From: Spirochaetota bacterium
GTDB taxonomy: Bacteria; Spirochaetota; UBA4802; UBA5368
Reading direction: 5' to 3'
Assembly (NCBI GenBank): GCA_004297825.1
Contig: SCSX01000080.1
Coordinates: forward strand, 1-59,139
DNA length: 59,139 nt
A program made the translations under genes and the position numbers. Positions 25,070 to 32,284 of the stretch are shown here, piece after piece; position 1 is the stretch's first letter; every line of letters starts with the position of its first letter. The notes under the pieces are model-generated. The model was not told where the DNA came from, made no database searches, and worked only from the letters and a program-made list of their open reading frames with translations.

Positions 25070-26317
25070 TTATTGTAGAATCAGGTTCATTTCGAATATG
25101 GGGAGGAGTACCGATACCACCAGCAGGCCGATAAAAAGCCCCATCACCACTATGATGATGGGCTCGATAAGCCGGGTGAGGCTCGATATGGTAAGGTCCA
25201 GCTCCGTTTCGTAGACATTGCCGATCTTCACGAGCATAGTATCGAGCGTGTCGCTCGCCTCGCCCGCGGCGATCATGCCCATCACGAGCCGGGGAAGGAA
25301 CCCGCTCTTCGCGAGGGCCGTCGATACGGTCGCCCCCTCGCGGATCTTTTTCGCCGCCTCGTCGATGCGCTCCTCGACGACGGAATTGACGACGATCTTT
25401 TTCACGATCTCGAACGATTTTAAGATGTCGACGCGGTTGTTCAATAATATTCCCAGGTTCTGCGTGAAACGGAGCACCAGGAGCTTTTTATAGAGCTGGC
25501 TCACCAGGGGCAGCGTGAGCTTGAGCTCGTCCATCTTCCGCCTTCCCTCGGGGGTCTTCCGATACTGGTTAAAGAAGTATCCCCCGGTGATGAGCAGGGT
25601 GAGCGGGATGAACCAGTAGTTCGCCAGGAAGTCGCTCACCGCCATGACGATCCGCGTGGGCAGGGGCAGGCTCTTGCCCAGGTCCAGGAAAAGGCGCGAG
25701 AGCGAGGGGATCACGTATATCATTATCAGGAAGATGACCACGAACGAGACGATCACCAGGAACGCGGGATACCATAGGGCCGCGTTGATCTTGCTTTTCA
25801 GGACGGTCCTCTTTTCTTCCAGGTCGGCGAGGCGCTCCATGACCTGGTCGAGCGAGCCCAGGCTCTCTCCGACGCGCACCATGCTTATAAACATGTCCGA
25901 GAATAAAACCTTGTGTCGCTCCAGGCAGTTCGAGAACGAGGAGCCTTCCTCGAGCTTGCCCTTGATGTCGACGATAATGCTCTTGAATACCTGGTTGTCA
26001 ATCTGGTCGATGATATCGGTGATCGCGACCAGCAGCGGCATGCCGGCGTTCAGGAGCGTCGCGAGCTGGCGGGAGAAGATGCCCACCTCCTTCACGCTCA
26101 TGCGAAGGCTCACGTAATGAGAAAGCCGGTCGTAATAGGCGCGTAAGGCGCTCCCGCCTTCGGAGGGACCCGTTCCCATGACCGCGTGCGGCTTGATGCT
26201 CGTCACGTAGAGCCCCTGCGCGCGGAGCCTCTGTCGCGCGGCGACGTCGCTCGTCGCGTCTATGAGATCGGAAACAGCCGTCCCCTTGCGGTCCAGGGCC
26301 TGGTATTCATAGATCAT
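25070..26317 (-). CDS. gspF: Type II secretion inner-membrane platform protein GspF
   Basis: The 415-residue protein has the duplicated GspF domain ([16 protein letters not shown] and the second copy [17 protein letters not shown]), membrane helices near 180-205, 230-250 and 385-410, and the terminal [16 protein letters not shown]. The N-terminal [19 protein letters not shown] is also typical. It is the core of the assembly platform driven by GspE, which lies immediately upstream with a 1-bp gap. Confidence 0.94.
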   Translation of the reverse strand: MIYEYQALDRKGTAVSDLIDATSDVAARQRLRAQGLYVTSIKPHAVMGTGPSEGGSALRAYYDRLSHYVSLRMSVKEVGIFSRQLATLLNAGMPLLVAITDIIDQIDNQVFKSIIVDIKGKLEEGSSFSNCLERHKVLFSDMFISMVRVGESLGSLDQVMERLADLEEKRTVLKSKINAALWYPAFLVIVSFVVIFLIMIYVIPSLSRLFLDLGKSLPLPTRIVMAVSDFLANYWFIPLTLLITGGYFFNQYRKTPEGRRKMDELKLTLPLVSQLYKKLLVLRFTQNLGILLNNRVDILKSFEIVKKIVVNSVVEERIDEAAKKIREGATVSTALAKSGFLPRLVMGMIAAGEASDTLDTMLVKIGNVYETELDLTISSLTRLIEPIIIVVMGLFIGLLVVSVLLPIFEMNLILQ

Positions 26318-26318
26318 G

Positions 26319-28019
26319 TCAGCTCACCCGCCGGACTTCTTCGATGGTGGTGATTCCCTGGAAGGCTTTTTCGAGCCCGTCGGTGAGGAGCGTGGGCATG
26401 CCCTCGGTTATGGCCTGCTGCTTGATCTCCTGGGCCTCGGAGCGCGAGAGAATCATGCGCCGGATATCCGCCGAAAGCGGCAGGAACTCGTAGATTCCAG
26501 TCCTTCCCAGGTATCCCGTGTTGAGACATTTCTCGCAGCCTTTCCCGCGATAGAGCTTGTTGCCCTTGATATGCGTCCGGTCCGCGCCGAGCTCTTTCAG
26601 CATCGCGGCCGTGGGCTTGTAGCTCTCCCGGCAGTGCGGGCATATCGTGCGCACCAGGCGCTGGGCCAGAAACGCGTTCACCGATGAGGTGATGAGGAAG
26701 GGCTCCACGCCCATGTCGATGAGGCGCGTGATGCCGCTCGCGGCGTCGTTGGTATGCAGCGTTGAAAACACCCGGTGTCCCGTGAGCGCCGACTGCACCG
26801 CGATTTCGGCGGTTTCCAGGTCGCGGATTTCCCCGATCATGATCACGTCGGGGTCCTGCCGCAGTATGGAGCGAAGACCGTTCGCGAAGGTGAGATCGAT
26901 CTTGGGCTTCACCTGCATCTGGCCTATGCCCGGGATCTGGTACTCGATGGGGTCCTCGACCGTGAGGATGTTGATGTCCGCGCTCTTGAGCGACGAAAGC
27001 ACCGCATAGAGCGTCGTGCTCTTTCCGCTTCCCGTGGGACCGGTCACCAGCACCACGCCGAATGTCTTGCGGATGATCTGATTGAACCCCGCGAGCGTCG
27101 ATGCGGAAAATCCGAGCGACGACAGGTCGAAGCTCATATCGGTCTTGTTCAGGAGACGGAGCACCACGCGCTCGCCGTAGTAGGTGGGGAATATCGAAAC
27201 GCGGATGTCGATGTCTTTCCCCCCGATCTTGATCTGGATGCGCCCGTCTTGCGGAAGGCGGTTCTCGGCGATGTTCAGGTTCGCCATGATCTTGATACGG
27301 GATATTATCGCCCCCTGGTATTTCTTGGGCGGCGTGAACATCTGGTACAGTATACCGTCGATACGGTACCGCACGACAAGTTCCTTCTCGTAGGGCTCAA
27401 GGTGAATGTCGCTCGCGCGGTCCTGCACCGCCTGTGAGACGACCATGTTGACGAGCTTGATGATGGGGGCCTCATTCGCGAGGTCCATTATGTCCTCGGT
27501 CTCCATGATGGGCGAGGTGAGGATCTCGAACTCGGACTCTTCGAGGGTCTCGATGACCTCCCCGGTCGTATCGCCCTTCATCATCTCGAAATGGGCGGCG
27601 ATGACGCGCTGTATCTCGAGCTCGCCGGAGAGCGCGAATTCCAACGTATATCCCGGAAAAATCATCTTGAGATCGTCGAAGGGATGGAAATTGAGCGGGT
27701 CAGAGATCGCGACATGTATTAATGTGCCCGATACGCGGTAAGGCGCCACGCGATTCTTCCTGAGAAAGTACACGGGGACTTGCGAGAAAACGCCGTCCTT
27801 GTCCTCGAAGTGAAGCGATTTCACGTAGGGCATGCCAAACTGCGCGGCCAGTGCGTCAAGTACGTCGTCCTCGGCAGCGAGCCCCTTTTTCACGACGATG
27901 GCGCCCAGGCGCAGGGTCGTGCCTTTCTGCGCAAGCAAAAGCTCCTGGAGCTGTTCGACCGTGAGCACGCCGCGCTCGACGAGAATGGCCCCCAGCATCT
28001 TGTTCTTCTTGGAAGGCAT
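26319..28019 (-). CDS. gspE: Type II secretion ATPase GspE
   Basis: The 566-residue protein has an N-terminal MshEN-type domain (LGAILVERGVLTVEQLQELL), then the secretion ATPase. The Walker A loop is GPTGSGKST with Lys333, with the Asp box EDPIEYQIPGIGQ, Walker B-region MIGEIRDLETAEIAVQSALTGH and the His box STLHTNDA. The tetracysteine zinc motif (CPHC and CEKC) is present. It powers pseudopilus assembly from the cytoplasmic face. It starts 7 bp after the gspD stop. Confidence 0.95.
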   Translation of the reverse strand: MPSKKNKMLGAILVERGVLTVEQLQELLLAQKGTTLRLGAIVVKKGLAAEDDVLDALAAQFGMPYVKSLHFEDKDGVFSQVPVYFLRKNRVAPYRVSGTLIHVAISDPLNFHPFDDLKMIFPGYTLEFALSGELEIQRVIAAHFEMMKGDTTGEVIETLEESEFEILTSPIMETEDIMDLANEAPIIKLVNMVVSQAVQDRASDIHLEPYEKELVVRYRIDGILYQMFTPPKKYQGAIISRIKIMANLNIAENRLPQDGRIQIKIGGKDIDIRVSIFPTYYGERVVLRLLNKTDMSFDLSSLGFSASTLAGFNQIIRKTFGVVLVTGPTGSGKSTTLYAVLSSLKSADINILTVEDPIEYQIPGIGQMQVKPKIDLTFANGLRSILRQDPDVIMIGEIRDLETAEIAVQSALTGHRVFSTLHTNDAASGITRLIDMGVEPFLITSSVNAFLAQRLVRTICPHCRESYKPTAAMLKELGADRTHIKGNKLYRGKGCEKCLNTGYLGRTGIYEFLPLSADIRRMILSRSEAQEIKQQAITEGMPTLLTDGLEKAFQGITTIEEVRRVS

Positions 28020-28026
28020 GGCGTCC

Positions 28027-29961
28027 CTAGTTACCCCTGATCCGGCGCTGCTCCTCGCGCTTCTGCTCGGTGATGGCGTCCATGCGATCCTGCTTCGTCA
28101 GCAGGTGCGGCGTTATGAACACGAGCAGGTTCGTCTTGCTGTAGGAAACGTTCTTCCGCTTGAAGAACCACCCCAGGAGCGGGATGTCGCCGAGCACCGG
28201 GACCTTCGTTTCCTCGACGTTCTTGTTATTGCGGATGAGGCCGCCCACCACGATCGTCTTGCCGTCGTGCACCGTGATCTTGGTCTTGATGTCGCGCTTG
28301 CCCAGGCTGGGCGGAATGACCGCGCCCGTGCTCGTTGTCGTGGTCGCGCCCAGCACGGAGTTGACCTCCTGGTAAAGGTCCAGGGTGATCTGGTCCGCCT
28401 TGGTGATGTGGGGCGTGATCTTGAGCTTTACGCCCACGGATTTGTATTCGAAGGTGTAGAAGGCGACGCCCGTGTCGCTGATGCGGTTGTTCGTGGGCAC
28501 CGGGATTTCCTCGCCCACGTTCAGCTCCGCCTCCTGGTTGTCTATGGTAAGGATCTGGGGGGTCGATAGGATATTGAAATTTTTATCGGTGCCCGTGGCG
28601 TTAAGGAGCACGAAGCCCAGCATGTCGGTATCGCTCAGGTAGCCCAGCTGGAGTCCCGTCGCGAGCGGGACCGCGATTTTCTTGCCCGTGAGCCCGGTGG
28701 GAACCGAGTAGCTCGGCACACCCCCCATGATGGACGATCCCCCGAACAGGTTCGAACCCGCCTGGCCGCCCAGCATCCAGTCGATGCCCAGCCCCCAGCC
28801 GTTTTCCGCCGAGACCTCGACGATGAGGGCCTCGATAAGCACCTGCTCGCGTACGATGTCGAGCTCCTTGATGACGCGCTTGATCTCGTTGAACTCCTCC
28901 TGCGTCGCGGTGATGATGAGCGAGTTGGTCTCCTTGTTTGCGACGATGGAAAGCTTCGCCTGCGTTTTCTGTTGCCCGGGCTGGACGGTAACGGGCTTGG
29001 GTTTCGCTTCGCCCGGTTTTCGCTCGTCGGCCTGGGGCTGTTCCGTGTGCAGGGGGCTTGTGTCGATCTTCGCCGCGTCCGAGAAGGGGATGCGGGCGAG
29101 GACCGCGCCCAGCTGCTCGGCGTCCGCGTTTTCCAGGTGGACGACGTGGATGTTGCCGTGCTTCGCCTTGTCGTCCTTCAACTCGTCTATTTTACGGTCG
29201 AGCTGGCGCGCCACCTGGACCAGCCCGTTAATCTCTGACGAGGTGCCGGTGAAGATCACGGTGTTGAGGGGCGCGTATACCACGATTTCCGTATTGGCGG
29301 ACTTGAGCGCCTTGAGGACGTTCGCTATTTCGTTGACGCTCGCGTATTCGACGTCGAGCAGATAGGTGATCGTTTTATCCGTTTCGGCGGGCAGCTTCTT
29401 CTTTTCGTCTATGAGCACCTCGACGTTTTTCCGAATGGCTTCTTTAATGGGGAGCACCTTGATCATGTTTTCGGATTCGACGATCGCGAAGCCCTTTACC
29501 TCGAGTATGGACTTCATGATGTCGTACGCCTGGTCGACGGGGATGCGTTTCGCCGAGGTGATGCTTATCTTGCCCTTGACCTTCTCGTCGATGATAATGT
29601 TCTTCTCGATGAGCTGGCTCATGATCGTCAGGAACTCGGATATCTCCACGTCCTTGAAGTTCAGGGTGAAGTATTTGGTCTGGTCGGGGGCCTTTTGCGC
29701 CGCGGCCTTTTCGTCTTTCTTCGCGGCGTCGGCGGGCTGCGCCGTTTTCTGGACGGTCTCGACCTGCACCTTCTTCACGGACGTGTCGTCGCCGGCGGGC
29801 TTGTCGACCGGTTTTTCTGCGGGCTTCGTCTCTTCCTCGGCGGGACGGGATTCCTTCGTCTCGTCGGGCTGCTGCGGAAATACGGCGGGCCACGGCCCCG
29901 CGCACAGGATCATGGTGATGGCGATGAGCGCAATCCTGCCGCACGCAAAAGGTTTCTTCAT
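28027..29961 (-). CDS. gspD: Type II secretion outer-membrane secretin GspD
   Basis: The 644-residue protein has a signal peptide and a Lys/Glu/Pro/Ala-rich low-complexity linker (about 30-95). N-domains follow (NFKDVEISEFLTIMSQLIEKNIIID, then repeated N1-type domains with AVLARIPF). The secretin barrel domain includes EAELNVGEEIPV, YKSVGVKLKI and VPVLGDIPLLGWFFK near the end. It forms the outer-membrane channel. The long charged linker before N0 is an unusual feature. No pilotin gene was recognised nearby. Confidence 0.95.
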   Translation of the reverse strand: MKKPFACGRIALIAITMILCAGPWPAVFPQQPDETKESRPAEEETKPAEKPVDKPAGDDTSVKKVQVETVQKTAQPADAAKKDEKAAAQKAPDQTKYFTLNFKDVEISEFLTIMSQLIEKNIIIDEKVKGKISITSAKRIPVDQAYDIMKSILEVKGFAIVESENMIKVLPIKEAIRKNVEVLIDEKKKLPAETDKTITYLLDVEYASVNEIANVLKALKSANTEIVVYAPLNTVIFTGTSSEINGLVQVARQLDRKIDELKDDKAKHGNIHVVHLENADAEQLGAVLARIPFSDAAKIDTSPLHTEQPQADERKPGEAKPKPVTVQPGQQKTQAKLSIVANKETNSLIITATQEEFNEIKRVIKELDIVREQVLIEALIVEVSAENGWGLGIDWMLGGQAGSNLFGGSSIMGGVPSYSVPTGLTGKKIAVPLATGLQLGYLSDTDMLGFVLLNATGTDKNFNILSTPQILTIDNQEAELNVGEEIPVPTNNRISDTGVAFYTFEYKSVGVKLKITPHITKADQITLDLYQEVNSVLGATTTTSTGAVIPPSLGKRDIKTKITVHDGKTIVVGGLIRNNKNVEETKVPVLGDIPLLGWFFKRKNVSYSKTNLLVFITPHLLTKQDRMDAITEQKREEQRRIRGN

Positions 29962-29982
29962 GGCATAGGTTCCCCTGGAACG

Positions 29983-30825
29983 TTATTCGGTGATCGTAAA
30001 CTCATAATTCATGGGCTGGCCGTCGCGCTCAAGGTCAACGGTGATGCGCGACTCGCCCTGTATATTTTTCCACATTTCGATCAGCTTCTCAGTGCTGTCG
30101 ATCGGGTGCCCGTTGACGCGCTTGATGACGTCGCCGCTGCGCGCCCCCAACCGGTAGAGCATGCTCTCGTTCTGTACGCGCAGGAGCTTGTAGCCCTGTA
30201 TCTTATTGTCGACCCTGTGCGGACCGGCCTTGATTCCCTTGAGCGCGTTATCCATGTCGTTGAGAACCTTCTGCTGGAGCTCGGCGCGGCTCAGGTTCTG
30301 CTTCACGCGGCTGGAACCGCCCTGGGGGGTGCTTTTCCCCGAGGGGCCGGGCTTCTTGGGCGGCGCGAACATATCGAGCACCTCGTATTTTTTCTGCGGG
30401 GTGAGGAGCACGACCTTTGAGTTGTCGATTCCGACGAGGATATTGCCGTATACGTTTCCCCAGAGCGCGAAGACATCGGGGCCCTTCTCGGACGTTTTCT
30501 TGATGAGGGCCTTGGATATGGCGGGGAGACCGGTTATGGTTCCCAGCAGCTGAAGGTCGGCCACTTCGCTCGAAACCGATTCCGCCCCGTCGCCCTTACC
30601 GGAATCGCCGCCGGCAAGCCGGAAAAAGCCCGCGTCCAGGATGGACTTATAGTCATCGAACCCCTTCGCGGGTCCCTCTCCCGCGCGGGCCTGCGTCCGT
30701 GCGGATTGCTTCCCGGGCAGCGTGCTTACCCCCATGCGGAAGAACTGGTTGATGGTGCTCGCGAGCAGAAATGAGAAAACGATGACCGATAGTGAGTTCA
30801 CCAGATGATACTTGATGTTCTGCAT
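29983..30825 (-). CDS. gspC: Type II secretion inner-membrane protein GspC with a C-terminal PDZ-like domain
   Basis: The product is about 280 residues: a membrane helix (about 8-28, VNSLSVIVFSFLLASTINQFF), a Pro/Gly-rich linker, a homology-region segment (ADLQLLGTITGLPAISKALI) that contacts the secretin, and a PDZ-like end (LGARSGDVIKRVNGHPIDS). The ATG at 30825 is preferred to an in-frame start 48 codons upstream because the membrane helix follows directly and a promoter lies in between. It is the first gene of the gspC-N/ispH operon. Confidence 0.87.
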   Translation of the reverse strand: MQNIKYHLVNSLSVIVFSFLLASTINQFFRMGVSTLPGKQSARTQARAGEGPAKGFDDYKSILDAGFFRLAGGDSGKGDGAESVSSEVADLQLLGTITGLPAISKALIKKTSEKGPDVFALWGNVYGNILVGIDNSKVVLLTPQKKYEVLDMFAPPKKPGPSGKSTPQGGSSRVKQNLSRAELQQKVLNDMDNALKGIKAGPHRVDNKIQGYKLLRVQNESMLYRLGARSGDVIKRVNGHPIDSTEKLIEMWKNIQGESRITVDLERDGQPMNYEFTITE

Positions 30826-30850
30826 GTAGCCTACAAACCCCGAAGCCCTA

Positions 30851-30880
30851 ACTATAGATTGAACCTTTTTCGCCGCACAA
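30851..30880 (-). promoter_or_regulatory. Candidate promoter of the type II secretion operon
   Basis: On the minus strand TTGTGC (30880-30875), 18 bp, then TATAGT (30856-30851), about 26 bp upstream of the gspC ATG. The -35 element is weak. It is the only good match upstream of a 14-kb run of closely packed genes. Confidence 0.4.
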
Positions 30881-31039
30881 GTTACATGGATGCATAAGGA
30901 AAAGCGCACCGGGTGCGCATGGAAAACCGTTCGGGAAACCCGCGGAGAATGGCCACCGCGGGCGCGCATATTGGGGGTAATCTAGGTATCCGAGGCGGTG
31001 TTGTCAATCGATAATTGCGTACGGGAAAGACGGGTGAAA

Positions 31040-31067
31040 TGAAAAACACGGCGGAGGACCGCCGTGT
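31040..31067 (-). terminator. Rho-independent terminator of the 71-residue protein gene
   Basis: A perfect 9-bp stem (ACACGGCGG/CCGCCGTGT, 31046-31067) with a four-base loop is followed on the minus strand by TTTTC. It lies 29 bp beyond the stop at 31096 and marks this short gene as a single-gene transcript. Confidence 0.8.
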
Positions 31068-31095
31068 CCGGATGGAATATCCGCAGAAGCGGTTT

Positions 31096-31311
31096 TCAGG
31101 CCGCGAACATGTCTACCGCCTTTATAAGGGAAATAGGAATGCGGACCTCGTGGTTGTTCTTGTCGTAGATGACGATCTCGTCCTTTACAAGCGCCCTGTT
31201 CTTGTTCAGTTCCATCATGGAGCCGTTGTGCAGATACACGATAATGTCGAGTCCCTTGATGGCCAGGTATTTCTTGAGCTGGCTTTTAAAGCTTTTTATT
31301 TTATGCGCCAT
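31096..31311 (-). CDS. 71-residue conserved-looking protein, possible Sm-like fold
   Basis: The protein starts with a basic helix (about 3-19) and then shows predicted short strands: LDIIVYLHNG, EIVIYDKNN and VRIPISLIKAVD. The helix-then-strands order and the YLHNG sequence recall Hfq (YLVNG), but the Hfq Gly and FDQF motif are not conserved and there is an approximately three-residue insertion, so the resemblance is tentative. It has a strong ribosome site (GGGGGAC) and its own terminator, which argues that it is real. It is separate from the gsp operon and divergent from the GntR locus. Confidence 0.65.
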   Translation of the reverse strand: MAHKIKSFKSQLKKYLAIKGLDIIVYLHNGSMMELNKNRALVKDEIVIYDKNNHEVRIPISLIKAVDMFAA

Positions 31312-31454
31312 CGGTCAGTCCCCCGCATTTTTTTATTATGTCCCATCTATTGTATCGGCCGGTAGGGACTTCTTTTTAGAGTTTTTTTAATAAAAATGCC
31401 AATTCCGGCACATAAAATGCGTATCAGACCCCTTATCTGTCGTTTAAGATATGC

Positions 31455-31482
31455 TTGACAAATATTTAATGATCTTTAGTAT
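31455..31482 (+). promoter_or_regulatory. Promoter of the glycyl radical enzyme operon
   Basis: A perfect TTGACA (31455-31460), 16 bp, then TAGTAT (31477-31482). The predicted start near 31489 falls inside the adjacent palindrome, so a bound repressor would block initiation. Confidence 0.6.
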
Positions 31483-31506
31483 GGCTGGTGGTAATACCAG
31501 CAGCCA
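31482..31506. promoter_or_regulatory. 25-bp palindromic operator with a FadR-type core
   Basis: The 25 bases form an inverted repeat centred on 31494 with one mismatched pair (31488/31500). The core TGGTAATACCA (31489-31499) fits the TGGT-N3-ACCA pattern of FadR-subfamily GntR regulators. It overlaps the predicted transcription start and lies 12 bp upstream of the GntR gene's start, so autoregulation and control of the whole cassette are likely. Confidence 0.65.
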
Positions 31507-31517
31507 CGAGGAGAACG

Positions 31518-32273
31518 ATGACCGAGCTTCTTGCACCCATCCAATCACAGAGCCTTGTCGAGGTGTTCGTCGAACGCTTTGAACGGCTCATTCTCTCCGG
31601 CCAGATTTCCGTAGGGGAGCGGCTGCCCTCCGAAAGGGAGCTTGCCCTGAAGCTTGGGGTAAGCCGGCCGGTCGTGCACGAGGGGCTCGTGGAGCTTCAG
31701 GTACGGGGACTGGTCTCGGTCGTTTCACGCAAGGGCGTTTTCGTAAACGATTACCGGAAGCAGGGGTCCCTCGCGATGCTCGAATCGCTCCTGGTCTACC
31801 AGCAGGGCGCCCTGGAGCCGCGGCTCATGAAGAGCCTCCTCGAGATGCGCCGGCTCTTCGAGTGCGAAACCGCGCGCATGGCGGCGCGCATCCGCGCGGA
31901 GGACGGGGTGAAGGCCCTTCGGGAAATCGTGGACGAGGAGAAGGCGTGCGATCACCGGGACACCGCGCGCGTGGTCGAGCTCGATTTCCAGTTTCACCTT
32001 AACGTGGCGATCGCCTCGGGAAACCTCGTGTACCCGCTCCTCATGAATTCCTTCCGCGGCGTGTATACGAATATCACCGGGCAGTTCTTCACGGTTACGG
32101 CCTTCGTCGTGGAGGTGTTCGGCTTCCACGAGGGGCTCGCCCTCGCGATCGAGGCCGGCGATGAGGAGCGCTCCTGCGCGATAATGCAGCGCCTGCTGGA
32201 GCACGGCGCGGTCAATCTTGAGCACATCCTGGGCGGGGCGAAAGCGTCTCGGCCCCCACTATACGGACTCTAA
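31518..32273 (+). CDS. FadR-subfamily GntR transcriptional regulator
   Basis: The 251-residue protein has an N-terminal winged helix-turn-helix (GERLPSERELALKLGVSRPVVHEGLVELQVRGLV) and a C-terminal all-helical FCD domain. The FCD part shows the likely metal/ligand residues, including DFQFHLNVAIASGN. FCD regulators usually sense organic acids. The ATG at 31518 has GAGGAGA just upstream; an earlier in-frame start at 31488 falls inside the operator. It is the first gene of the cassette, 11 bp before the glycyl radical enzyme gene, so it probably responds to the substrate or product of that enzyme. Confidence 0.9.
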   Translation: MTELLAPIQSQSLVEVFVERFERLILSGQISVGERLPSERELALKLGVSRPVVHEGLVELQVRGLVSVVSRKGVFVNDYRKQGSLAMLESLLVYQQGALEPRLMKSLLEMRRLFECETARMAARIRAEDGVKALREIVDEEKACDHRDTARVVELDFQFHLNVAIASGNLVYPLLMNSFRGVYTNITGQFFTVTAFVVEVFGFHEGLALAIEAGDEERSCAIMQRLLEHGAVNLEHILGGAKASRPPLYGL

Positions 32274-32284
32274 GGAGGAAGATC

